From NCBI GenBank assembly GCA_005788935.1, contig SYAK01000352.1, forward strand, positions 1-5,475: a DNA stretch of 5,475 bases. The letters run 5' to 3'. The stretch is from Pseudomonadota bacterium (GTDB lineage: Bacteria; Myxococcota; UBA9042; PHBI01). A program made the position numbers and the translations under genes. The notes below the pieces were generated by a model. That model ran no database searches. It was not told where the DNA came from and saw nothing but the letters and a program-made list of their open reading frames with translations. Shown here piece by piece: positions 1-5,475 of the stretch. Numbering within the stretch: the first letter of the stretch is position 1; the number at the start of each line of letters is the position of its first letter.

Positions 1-1
1 C

Positions 2-253
2 GAGCCCCCGCTGTACGACCTCATCACCTGCACCGTCGGCTTCACCTTCGAACCCGAGATGGCGCGCATCATCACCTTGCTCGCCGAGGCGGGCGCCGAC
101 TTCGGACTCCGGAACGTCTCGGATCGCCTGAAGATCGAGGCCCGAAATGCGGTCTGCTCGGCGCTCGAGGCCAACATGGCGGGCGCCTTCATCGCGGCCC
201 TCGAGGCGGGCGAGGCGCTCAGGCCCGCGCGACGCAAGCCACGGCGTGGCTGA
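2..253 (+). CDS. C-terminal end of an ankyrin-repeat-like protein (5' end outside window)
   Basis: The frame is open from the first bases of the window to a TGA at 251-253, leaving 83 residues of a longer protein. The ATG at 59 is an internal methionine, because coding-like sequence continues upstream to the edge. The stretch starting P-P-L-Y-D-L and running to L-L-A-E-A-G-A-D-F-G-L-R-N resembles an ankyrin repeat (TPLhxAxxxG...LLxxGADvnxxn), with a slightly long loop between the helices. A second, more degenerate helical segment follows (A-V-C-S-A-L-E...), then a basic tail R-P-A-R-R-K-P-R-R-G. Ankyrin repeats are protein-binding scaffolds, so this gives no specific function. With one visible repeat the family call is tentative. 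It could be another alpha-helical protein. The lipoprotein gene starts 49 nt downstream on the same strand. Confidence 0.6.
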   Translation, partial: EPPLYDLITCTVGFTFEPEMARIITLLAEAGADFGLRNVSDRLKIEARNAVCSALEANMAGAFIAALEAGEALRPARRKPRRG

Positions 254-259
254 ACGCGT

Positions 260-294
260 CCTGCCTCTTGCGGCGCCGAAGGCACAGAGGCAGG
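260..294 (+). promoter_or_regulatory. Hairpin over the ribosome binding site of the lipoprotein gene
   Basis: A perfect 9-bp inverted repeat lies in the short gap between genes: CCTGCCTCT (260-268) pairs with AGAGGCAGG (286-294). TGC (269-271) can add three more pairs with GCA (282-284) if C285 bulges, leaving a 10-nt loop. The right arm contains the only purine-rich Shine-Dalgarno candidate before the ATG at 303 (AGAGG and AGG, about 8-12 nt upstream). The hairpin starts 6 nt after the stop of the preceding gene. No T-run follows, so a classical intrinsic terminator is unlikely. It could instead limit translation of the lipoprotein, or mark a transcript 3' end. The structure is visible, but its role is inferred. 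Confidence 0.5.
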
Positions 295-302
295 TTGCGC
301 CC

Positions 303-1835
303 ATGCGCTCCACCCTGCCCGTCCTGCTCGCGCTGATCGCCGCTCCCCTCGTGGGCTGCGACGCGGCCTCTGGCCCAGAGGCCGCCTACCGCCTCGCGCG
401 CCACCAGGCGCCGGTGGGGGCGACCCCGACCACAACGTCGGCCTCCGACGCGGGGTTCGACGACGCGGCGCACGCCGATGCGGGTCTGCTCGGCGATGCG
501 ACCACCCCGGGAGGTTCCAGCGACGCGGGCCTGATCGGTCCGGACCTCGACGGCCCGACCGGGAGCGCCGACGCGGGGCCGGAGCCAGCAGGCGACACGG
601 CCGACGATGTCGTCGCGGAGGACGCCGGCGACGCGGGCGGACGCGCAGACACACGCGAGCCGCCCGAGCCCGCGTCCGAGCCCCTTGGCACCCTCGACGA
701 CCCGCACGTCGCGGACGCGTGGCCCCTCGTCCGGCACCACACGACCGCGGGCGCCCCGTCGAACCTGTTCGATCGCTACGACTGCGCCGCGACCACCAGC
801 GAGGCGGGCCCAGAGCGCATCTACCGCCTCGAGGTGGCGGCCGCGGGCACCCTCGTCGCAGAGGTCCTCGAGGCGAGCGGCGTCGATGTCGACCTCCATC
901 TGCTCGCGGCCCCACCGGTTGCGGGCAGCCGCACCGCGCCCTGCGTCGCGCGGGCGAACACGCGCCTCGTCCGCGAGGTTGGTCCGGGCACGCACTGGCT
1001 CGTGGTCGACTCGTTCCAGCGCTCGGACGGGACCATCGCCGCGGGCGCCTACACCCTCGGGGTCGAGCTGACCGTCCTCGACACTTGGCAAGAGAACCAG
1101 CTTTCCGAGGGTCTCACCTGGAAAAAAAAGGTCTACGCCAACCATGCCGGCGGTCGACAGACCGTCAACGTGCTGGAGATCGACCTCGCGCGCCATGAGG
1201 TCCGCCCGCACTACACCGGCACCTGCTCGCGAACCTCGGCCGTCGGAGCCGGGCTTCGGGCGCAGGCCGCAATCAACGGCGGCTTCTTCGACATGAGCGC
1301 GGGCAACTGCCCTGCCCTCGATCTGGTCAAGATCGGCGGCGTCCTGAAGACCGCGAATCGGCTGACGGGGGCCGCGCAGCGCTGCTTCGGCGTCGACCGC
1401 GACAACGCGCCGATGTGGCGCTGGGTGCCGGCTGGCGAGGACTGGGCCGCGGCCTGGCACGCGCTCGGGGCCTACCCAAACCTCGTGACGAATGGCGCGG
1501 TCGACATCGTACCCGAGAAGACGAGCGACTTCTTCGCGGGCCGCCACAACCGGACGGCGATCGGCGTCACGGGGTCGGGCCAGATGCTGCTCGTGACGGT
1601 CGATGGCCGCACCGCGGCGGGGCGCGGCATGACGATGCGCGATCTGGCGCAGCACATGGTCAGCCTTGGCGCGGTCGAGGCCGTGAACCTCGACGGGGGC
1701 GGCTCGACGACCATGTGGATCCCCGACGGCAGCGTCAACGGTGTCGTCAACTACCCGAGCGACAACGCGACCGCGGACCATTTCGGCGAGCGCCGCGTGT
1801 CCGACATCCTTGTCGTGCTGCCGCGGACGCCGTAA
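303..1835 (+). CDS. Lipoprotein with DAG linker, PPC-like domain and phosphodiester glycosidase (NAGPA) domain
   Basis: This is a 510-residue predicted lipoprotein. Residues 1-19 form a lipoprotein signal peptide: one Arg, a hydrophobic core, and lipobox L-V-G-C with Cys19 as the lipidated residue. Asp is at +2. A low-complexity linker (about 40-128) with six DAG triplets follows. Residues about 135-258 look like a bacterial pre-peptidase C-terminal (PPC-like) beta-sandwich, with Y-R-L-E-V, V-D-V-D-L-H-L and G-A-Y-T-L-G-V. Cys161 and Cys214 might form a disulfide. Residues about 275-507 match the phosphodiester glycosidase family (PF09992, formerly DUF2233): A-I-N-G-G-F-F-D (323-330), N-R-T-A-I-G-V (416-422), V-D-G-R (433-436) and N-L-D-G-G-G-S-T-T (462-470). 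The family hydrolyses sugar-1-phosphodiester bonds, as in the mammalian GlcNAc-phosphodiester uncovering enzyme. The natural substrate here is unknown; an envelope or external glycan is plausible. The start at 303 was chosen because the signal peptide begins there; the frame upstream is Arg-rich and noncoding in character. An outer membrane protein gene follows after 44 nt. Confidence 0.88.
   Translation: MRSTLPVLLALIAAPLVGCDAASGPEAAYRLARHQAPVGATPTTTSASDAGFDDAAHADAGLLGDATTPGGSSDAGLIGPDLDGPTGSADAGPEPAGDTADDVVAEDAGDAGGRADTREPPEPASEPLGTLDDPHVADAWPLVRHHTTAGAPSNLFDRYDCAATTSEAGPERIYRLEVAAAGTLVAEVLEASGVDVDLHLLAAPPVAGSRTAPCVARANTRLVREVGPGTHWLVVDSFQRSDGTIAAGAYTLGVELTVLDTWQENQLSEGLTWKKKVYANHAGGRQTVNVLEIDLARHEVRPHYTGTCSRTSAVGAGLRAQAAINGGFFDMSAGNCPALDLVKIGGVLKTANRLTGAAQRCFGVDRDNAPMWRWVPAGEDWAAAWHALGAYPNLVTNGAVDIVPEKTSDFFAGRHNRTAIGVTGSGQMLLVTVDGRTAAGRGMTMRDLAQHMVSLGAVEAVNLDGGGSTTMWIPDGSVNGVVNYPSDNATADHFGERRVSDILVVLPRTP
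444..638 (+). repeat. DAG-rich low-complexity linker region inside the lipoprotein gene
   Basis: Residues 48-112 of the lipoprotein contain six Asp-Ala-Gly triplets, starting at residues 49, 59, 74, 90, 107 and 110. They are spaced irregularly by Ala, Asp, Thr, Pro and Gly. Two units are close copies (D-A-G-L-L-G-D and D-A-G-L-I-G-P). At the DNA level the triplets are GAC or GAT, GCG or GCC, then GGN. Such Asp/Ala/Gly-rich tethers are common after the lipobox in myxobacterial lipoproteins and probably hold the folded domains away from the membrane. The acidic character is obvious, and the tether role is inferred. Confidence 0.75.
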
Positions 1836-1863
1836 GGGCGGCACTGCGCGGGGGTGACGCCGC

Positions 1864-1872
1864 GGAGAGGAG
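1864..1872 (+). promoter_or_regulatory. Strong Shine-Dalgarno of the outer membrane protein gene
   Basis: GGAGAGGAG lies 7 nt before the ATG at 1880 and matches the 16S rRNA anti-Shine-Dalgarno well. It decides the start: the same frame is open upstream to 1415, but that stretch overlaps the glycosidase gene and reads as Arg/Gly-rich noise, whereas translation from 1880 begins with a signal peptide. Confidence 0.85.
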
Positions 1873-1879
1873 AACCGGA

Positions 1880-2998
1880 ATGCGCACGAAACTGACCCTC
1901 GCGTTCATCGCGCTTGTCGCGTCCATGGCCCCGCTCGCTGGGACCGCCGCCCGCGCGGAGAACGTGCCCCCCGAGGTCCTCGGGCGCTTCGGCGCAGATC
2001 TCGAGCGCCTGAGCGTCAACCTGCCCGTCTGGATGTCGCAGCACCTGCCGTCGGTCATGGCGCCCGTCGGGCTCGGCGCGGGATCGGGGATCTCGAATGA
2101 TGCCGGGAGCTTCAAGTTCGGCCTGATGACGCGTGTCGGCATCTTCAACCGCCTGCCCGACGTGGCACGCGGCGTCGACCTGCTTGACGACGTCGACGAC
2201 CGGATCCCGAACATCTTCCCATGGCCGCAGCTCGGCGCCGTGGCCGGGGTGAACGTCGGCGGATGGTTCGAGGTCGGGGCCGACGTGCAGTTCATCCCGC
2301 CCATGGACGTGGCCGCCGAGGGTCTGCAGCTCCGGGCCGAGCTGCTCGCGATCTCGGCGACAGCGCGGGTCCGCCTCTGGGAGAGCGAGGGGCCGCTGCC
2401 CGCCCTGCTGATCGGCCTCGGCGGCGGCTACTACGGCGGACGCTTCAGCGTGGGCGCGGGCTACACCGAGACCTTCGACGAGACCCTCGCGGACGGCACA
2501 CGGACCGAGGGCACGGCCCAGGTCGAGGCGGCGCCCACGGTGGCGTGGCGGCTCTTCCAGGTGATGCCCGAGGTGCGGGTCGCATGGGACGTGGCCGGCG
2601 TGGTGCGGCCCTTTGCAGGCGTCGGCGTGGGGCTGAACTTCGGCCAGGTCGAAAATGACTACGCCCTGCGCGGGACGGTCACGATCAACCGCATCAACGG
2701 GGCCGCAGTGGCCCCACAGAGCGAGACGTGGACAGCCTCGGCGGCCTCCTACGCGACACAGCCCGCAGGCTACACGCTGCGGCCGCACGTGGGGCTCGAT
2801 CTCCTGCTCGGACCGTTCGCGCTGACGGTGCAGGCGGACTTCGCGGTCTCGGGGACGGATCAGCTGAACACGGACCTCGACGAGGCCGCTGTCGGCTGGC
2901 TCGCAGACGACGGCGACTACCTCTACAACGCCAACGCGCGCCGCGCCCAGAGCCACAGCGCGATCGTCGTGACGACCGTCGGACGGCTGCAGTTCTGA
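1880..2998 (+). CDS. Predicted outer membrane beta-barrel protein
   Basis: This 372-residue protein starts with a Sec signal peptide: M-R-T-K, then a hydrophobic core, then A-R-A at 24-26 with likely cleavage before Glu27. The mature part has many short amphipathic strands ending in aromatic or Gly residues. Examples are F-K-F-G-L-M-T-R-V-G (78-87), V-A-G-V-N-V-G-G-W-F-E-V-G-A-D-V (121-136), A-L-L-I-G-L-G-G-G-Y-Y (175-185), F-A-G-V-G-V-G-L-N-F (245-254) and L-R-P-H-V-G-L-D-L-L (300-309). The chain ends in R-L-Q-F; a terminal Phe is the classic signal for outer membrane barrel insertion by the BAM complex. The segment at about 27-75, before the first strands, may be a periplasmic or plug region. 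I cannot name a family or a cargo. The gene lies 44 nt downstream of the glycosidase lipoprotein on the same strand, so the two are probably co-transcribed. Confidence 0.82.
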   Translation: MRTKLTLAFIALVASMAPLAGTAARAENVPPEVLGRFGADLERLSVNLPVWMSQHLPSVMAPVGLGAGSGISNDAGSFKFGLMTRVGIFNRLPDVARGVDLLDDVDDRIPNIFPWPQLGAVAGVNVGGWFEVGADVQFIPPMDVAAEGLQLRAELLAISATARVRLWESEGPLPALLIGLGGGYYGGRFSVGAGYTETFDETLADGTRTEGTAQVEAAPTVAWRLFQVMPEVRVAWDVAGVVRPFAGVGVGLNFGQVENDYALRGTVTINRINGAAVAPQSETWTASAASYATQPAGYTLRPHVGLDLLLGPFALTVQADFAVSGTDQLNTDLDEAAVGWLADDGDYLYNANARRAQSHSAIVVTTVGRLQF

Positions 2999-3106
2999 GG
3001 GCGCGAGCCCGCCCGCAATGCGCTGCGGACGCGAACTGACCGCCTCGCGCGCCGCGGCCGTGACTCGCGTCTCGACAGCGGGCGGCGCGGGCGCTAAGAC
3101 GCCACC
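2999..3106 (+). other. Intergenic gap with small GC-rich hairpins; no clear promoter
   Basis: A short stem GGGC/GCCC closed by a GCGA tetraloop (GNRA type, 2999-3010) begins directly after the barrel-protein stop codon. An 8-bp inverted repeat CGCGCCGC (3048-3055) and GCGGCGCG (3082-3089) lies further on. Next to the following ATG there is a 4-bp stem GGCG (3090-3093) and CGCC (3100-3103). None has a T-tract. In DNA this GC-rich such repeats arise easily by chance. The first two might help end transcription of the upstream operon. I see no convincing -35/-10 pair. Confidence 0.3.
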
Positions 3107-3718
3107 ATGGCCCTCGCTTCGCTCCTGTCCTCCCTCCGCCCGGCCCCAGCGGCCGAACTCAATGACCTCCCCACCCTCGCCCGCCGCCTCGAGGCTGGTT
3201 CCGAGGGCGAACGCGTGACCTTCGTGCGCAGCCTGCGCAAGGTGGACATGGAGTCCCTCTGGCAGGCCTGCGACGGTCGGGCTGTCGGGGTCGACGATTT
3301 CGTGCCCGCTGGGACGCGACTCGGCCGCGAGATCATCCACCTCGGCAAGAACTCGCTGCCGGCCTTCACGCACTTTGAAAAGCGATTCACGGCGGCCGAT
3401 GGCCAGCCTGGCGAGGTCTACGGCTACAACCACACCCCATGGACCTTCCTGACGGCGGGCCCGGGCTACTTCGTCGGCCGCCTCGACGCGACGTTTGGCG
3501 CCTTCGGCCTCGACTACTACCGCATCCCGCCCGAGAGCGCCCCGCTGCCCGCGAACTGGCCCAAGGTGCGCGACAATCACTTCGGCCTGTCGCGCTTCAT
3601 CTACGCGGACATGATCGACTACATGCGGCGCGTCTGCGACGGCATCACCATCGGCCGCGCCTGGCGCAAGGGCCAGATGACGGACAATTACTTCGTCCTC
3701 GCGCGCATCGGCGCCTGA
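3107..3718 (+). CDS. Hypothetical protein of unknown function, 203 residues
   Basis: I do not recognise this protein. It looks like a real gene because its composition is balanced, codon third positions are GC-rich and aromatic clusters are present. The N-terminal half (about 17-60) is predicted helical and charged. The middle has G-R-E-I-I-H-L-G-K-N (73-82) and F-T-H-F-E-K-R-F (87-94). Then come G-Y-N-H-T-P-W-T-F (106-114) and G-P-G-Y-F-V-G (118-124), followed by D-Y-Y-R-I-P-P (136-142). The C-terminal part is helical with F-I-Y-A-D-M-I-D-Y-M (164-173) and ends D-N-Y-F-V-L-A-R. There is no clear signal peptide or membrane segment, so it is probably cytoplasmic. The start is the first ATG after an in-frame TAA at 3095. 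No Shine-Dalgarno precedes it; an in-frame ATG at 3248, preceded by a weak AAGGTGG, is a shorter alternative. It converges with aroA. Confidence 0.75.
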   Translation: MALASLLSSLRPAPAAELNDLPTLARRLEAGSEGERVTFVRSLRKVDMESLWQACDGRAVGVDDFVPAGTRLGREIIHLGKNSLPAFTHFEKRFTAADGQPGEVYGYNHTPWTFLTAGPGYFVGRLDATFGAFGLDYYRIPPESAPLPANWPKVRDNHFGLSRFIYADMIDYMRRVCDGITIGRAWRKGQMTDNYFVLARIGA

Positions 3719-3730
3719 GCGGATCGTGAC

Positions 3731-5026
3731 TCAGCCGACGTCGACGCCGAGCTGCCGCAAGACGTCGTAAAAGCTCGGGAAACTCGACGCGATCGTGTCG
3801 GCGCCGTGGACGCGCGTGCCCGCGGGTGCGACGAGCCCGAGGATCGTCGCACACATCGCGATGCGATGGTCGCCGTCGGCGTGGATGTCGCCCGCGCTCA
3901 GCGGGGCGGAGGGGGCGCCGTGGACGTCGAGCCCGTCGGGGTGCTCATCGACGGTGACGCCGAAGCTCCGCAGCATCGTGGCCGTCCGCGCGACGCGGTC
4001 AGACTCCTTGACGCGCAGCTCGGCGGCGTCGCGGATGCGGGTCACGCCGTCGGCGCGGGCGGCGAGGGTCGCGATGAGGGGCAGCTCGTCGATGGCCTTG
4101 ACCGCGAGTGCCCCCGCGACCGACGTCGCGCGCAGGCGGGCGTGGGTGACGCGGAGGTCGGCCCGGGGCTCGCCGTTGACCTCGCGGAGGTCGCCGACCT
4201 CGACGGCGGCCCCCATCGCGGCGAGCACGTCGAGGAAGCCGGTGCGGGTCGGGTTGACGCCGACGTCCCGGACGGTCACGTCGCTGCCATGGACGAGGAG
4301 GCCGGCCGCGAGGACGAAGGCCGCGCTCGAGAGGTCGCCTGGCACGTCGAGGGCGCGGGCCTGCGGCGGGCGACCGAGGAAGGCGAGCATGCGCTCGGTG
4401 TGGTCGCGCGAGACCTCGGGCTCGGTGACCCGCGTCTCGCCGTCGGCGTAGAGGCCCGCGAGCAGGATGGCGCTCTTGATCTGGGCCGACGCGACCGGCG
4501 TGGCGTAATCGATTTCGGTCAACACGGACCGGCCGCGCACCGTGAGCGGCGGAAGTCCGCCTTCCGCCGTCTTGAGGACCTCGAGCCCCATCTGTGCGAG
4601 CGGCGTCAGCACACGACGCATCGGGCGGCGCGAGAGCGAGGCGTCGCCGACGAGGGTCGCCTCGAAGGGCTGGCCGGCCAGAATGCCGAGCATGAGCCGC
4701 ATCGTTGTGCCCGAGTTGCCGCAGTCGAGCGGGCTGTCGGGCGGCGACAAGCCGCGGAGGCCGACGCCGTGGACCGTGGCGCGCGGCGACGGGGTCCCGT
4801 CGGGCTCGATCCCGCGCGCGATGCGGACGCCGAGCTGACCGAGGATGCGCGCGGTGGCGAGGTTGTCCTCGCCGTGCGACAAGCCCGTCACCTCGACGGG
4901 CCCGTCACAGAGCGCACCGATGAGGAGGCTGCGGTGCCCGATGGACTTGTCGCCCGGGACCCGCACCTCGCCTGAGAGCGGGCGTGGCGCGGCGCAAGCG
5001 GGGCCGGTGACGTCGGGGTGGCTCAT
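3731..5026 (-). CDS. aroA: 3-phosphoshikimate 1-carboxyvinyltransferase (EPSP synthase), class II type
   Basis: EPSP synthase transfers the enolpyruvyl group of PEP to shikimate-3-phosphate, the sixth step of the shikimate pathway to aromatic amino acids, in the cytoplasm. At 431 residues it has normal full length. Visible motifs include P-G-D-K-S-I-G-H-R (24-32; Lys27, Ser28 and Arg32 bind substrate), D-C-G-N-S-G-T-T-M-R (101-110, PEP-site loop), I-D-E-L-P (312-316, with the catalytic Asp313), V-K-E-S-D-R (339-344, Lys340 and Glu341) and G-D-H-R-I-A-M (385-391). S-A-Q-I-K (180-184), R-D-H-T-E (207-211) and N-P-T-R (258-261) fit class II enzymes rather than the E. coli class. The C-terminal I-A-S-S-F-P (412-417) has Ser where E. 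coli has Lys411, as in other class II enzymes. The start is fixed by TGAGGAG 7 nt before the ATG. It lies 19 nt downstream of a DUF1517-like gene, probably in one operon. Confidence 0.96.
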   Translation of the reverse strand: MSHPDVTGPACAAPRPLSGEVRVPGDKSIGHRSLLIGALCDGPVEVTGLSHGEDNLATARILGQLGVRIARGIEPDGTPSPRATVHGVGLRGLSPPDSPLDCGNSGTTMRLMLGILAGQPFEATLVGDASLSRRPMRRVLTPLAQMGLEVLKTAEGGLPPLTVRGRSVLTEIDYATPVASAQIKSAILLAGLYADGETRVTEPEVSRDHTERMLAFLGRPPQARALDVPGDLSSAAFVLAAGLLVHGSDVTVRDVGVNPTRTGFLDVLAAMGAAVEVGDLREVNGEPRADLRVTHARLRATSVAGALAVKAIDELPLIATLAARADGVTRIRDAAELRVKESDRVARTATMLRSFGVTVDEHPDGLDVHGAPSAPLSAGDIHADGDHRIAMCATILGLVAPAGTRVHGADTIASSFPSFYDVLRQLGVDVG

Positions 5027-5032
5027 GCAGGG

Positions 5033-5039
5033 CTCCTCA
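5033..5039 (-). promoter_or_regulatory. Shine-Dalgarno of aroA
   Basis: On the minus strand TGAGGAG lies 6 nt before the ATG at 5026-5024, at ideal spacing. It sits inside the 19-nt gap after the DUF1517-like gene, which leaves no room for a separate promoter and supports co-transcription. Confidence 0.8.
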
Positions 5040-5045
5040 GGCCGC

Positions 5046-5475
5046 TCAGAGGAGGCGTCCGAGCTCTGGGTAGGTCACGAGCATGTCGTCGGCCGTCAGG
5101 ATGTCGCTCTCAGCGGCGGGCTCCCAGATGATCTCGCAGGCGACCATCTCGTCCTCGGTGACGCCAGCGAGGCGCGCGAGCATCGTGTCCGCGTCAGCCT
5201 GCGTCGAGAGCGGCGTCGGGAGCTCACTGCGCGCGCCGCGGAGCGCGAGAACAAGCGTCACGGCGAAGAACTCGTTGATGCCGAAGTCGCCGTCCTCGTC
5301 ATGCAGCCCGTCCCCGCCCTCGGCCTCGCGCCTGGCCTCGCGGACCTGCCCGCCATCCTCGATGCGCAGGACCTCACGGTTGAACACGCTGCGGGCCTCG
5401 CTCGTCATCGACAGGAACTTGTGCTCCGCCGCGTCAATGCCCAGGCGCGCCCCGTCGCCCGCGATGCAGGCGTGC
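5046..5475 (-). CDS. C-terminal part of a DUF1517-like protein (5' end outside window)
   Basis: The minus-strand frame is open from the right edge to a TGA at 5048-5046, giving about 142 residues. The ATG at 5408 is internal: translation upstream of it (D-A-A-E-H-K-F-L-S) continues smoothly and belongs to the same domain. The pattern fits the end of the DUF1517 family (PF07466). It has F-L-S-M-T-S-E-A-R-S-V-F-N-R-E, then a variable acidic loop (E-G-G-D-G...D-E-D-G-D), then F-F-A-V-T-L-V-L-A. After that come a helical stretch with L-A-R-L-A-G-V-T-E-D-E and the ending A-C-E-I-I-W-E-P-A...D-I-L-T-A-D-D-M-L...Y-P-E-L. Members are often membrane-linked proteins of unknown function; no membrane segment falls in the visible part. 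The family call comes from remembered motif order, so it is moderately sure. aroA follows after 19 nt. Confidence 0.75.
   Translation of the reverse strand, partial: HACIAGDGARLGIDAAEHKFLSMTSEARSVFNREVLRIEDGGQVREARREAEGGDGLHDEDGDFGINEFFAVTLVLALRGARSELPTPLSTQADADTMLARLAGVTEDEMVACEIIWEPAAESDILTADDMLVTYPELGRLL

Noticed and set aside
219..1844. Long minus-strand open frame opposite the lipoprotein gene
   Set aside because: It translates to Arg/Gly/Ala-rich low-quality sequence with no motifs and mirrors a well-supported gene. Long antisense frames are expected in GC-rich DNA.
1415..1879. Upstream in-frame extension of the barrel protein gene
   Set aside because: It overlaps the glycosidase domain in another frame and reads as Arg/Gly noise. 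The Shine-Dalgarno and signal peptide fix the start at 1880.
3101..3110. GCCACCATGG, identical to the eukaryotic Kozak consensus, at the start of the unknown gene
   Set aside because: All other signals are bacterial (Shine-Dalgarno sites, lipobox, dense gene packing), so this is coincidence in GC-rich sequence.
1751..3580. Long minus-strand open frame (609 residues) opposite the barrel protein and unknown gene
   Set aside because: It spans two plus-strand genes and their gap, and has a His/Arg/Gly-rich composition without domains. It is a GC-driven artefact.
3715..3734. Inverted repeat CTGAG/CTCAG between the convergent genes as a bidirectional terminator
   Set aside because: The arms are largely the two opposing TGA stop codons. 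The stem is only 5 bp with a 10-nt loop and no T-run.
3806..4975. Plus-strand open frame of 389 residues opposite aroA
   Set aside because: aroA is certain on the minus strand by its catalytic motifs. The plus frame is Asp/Arg/Gly-rich shadow sequence.

Overview
The window is strongly GC-rich, with G or C at most third codon positions. It carries a lipoprotein with an Asp-Ala-Gly (DAG) rich linker, a style common in Myxococcota and related former Deltaproteobacteria. I read it as a chromosomal segment of a Myxococcota-like, Gram-negative bacterium: there is a lipobox protein, a beta-barrel outer membrane protein and a housekeeping aroA. This assignment is an inference from composition and gene style. 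I see no mobile element, tRNA, rRNA or CRISPR array.

Left part (+ strand, 2-2998). The 3' end of an ankyrin-like gene runs off the left edge. A 49-nt gap holds a hairpin that covers the likely ribosome binding site of the next gene. That gene encodes a 510-residue secreted lipoprotein: signal peptide and lipobox, DAG-rich linker, PPC-like beta-sandwich, then a phosphodiester glycosidase (NAGPA-type) domain. After 44 nt and a strong Shine-Dalgarno comes a 372-residue predicted outer membrane beta-barrel protein. The last two genes probably form an operon acting in the cell envelope.

Middle (+ strand, 3107-3718). After a 108-nt gap with small GC-rich hairpins there is a 203-residue protein that I do not recognise. 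It has a normal coding look but no clear Shine-Dalgarno.

Right part (- strand, 5475-3731). The C-terminal part of a DUF1517-like protein runs in from the right edge. It is followed after 19 nt by aroA, a class II type EPSP synthase of the shikimate pathway. The two are probably co-transcribed. aroA converges on the unknown gene with only 12 nt between the two stop codons.

I found no clearly new system. The items most worth a second look are the architecture of the lipoprotein glycosidase and its pairing with an outer membrane barrel, the hairpin over its ribosome binding site, an A8 run at its domain junction, and the unassigned 203-residue protein.
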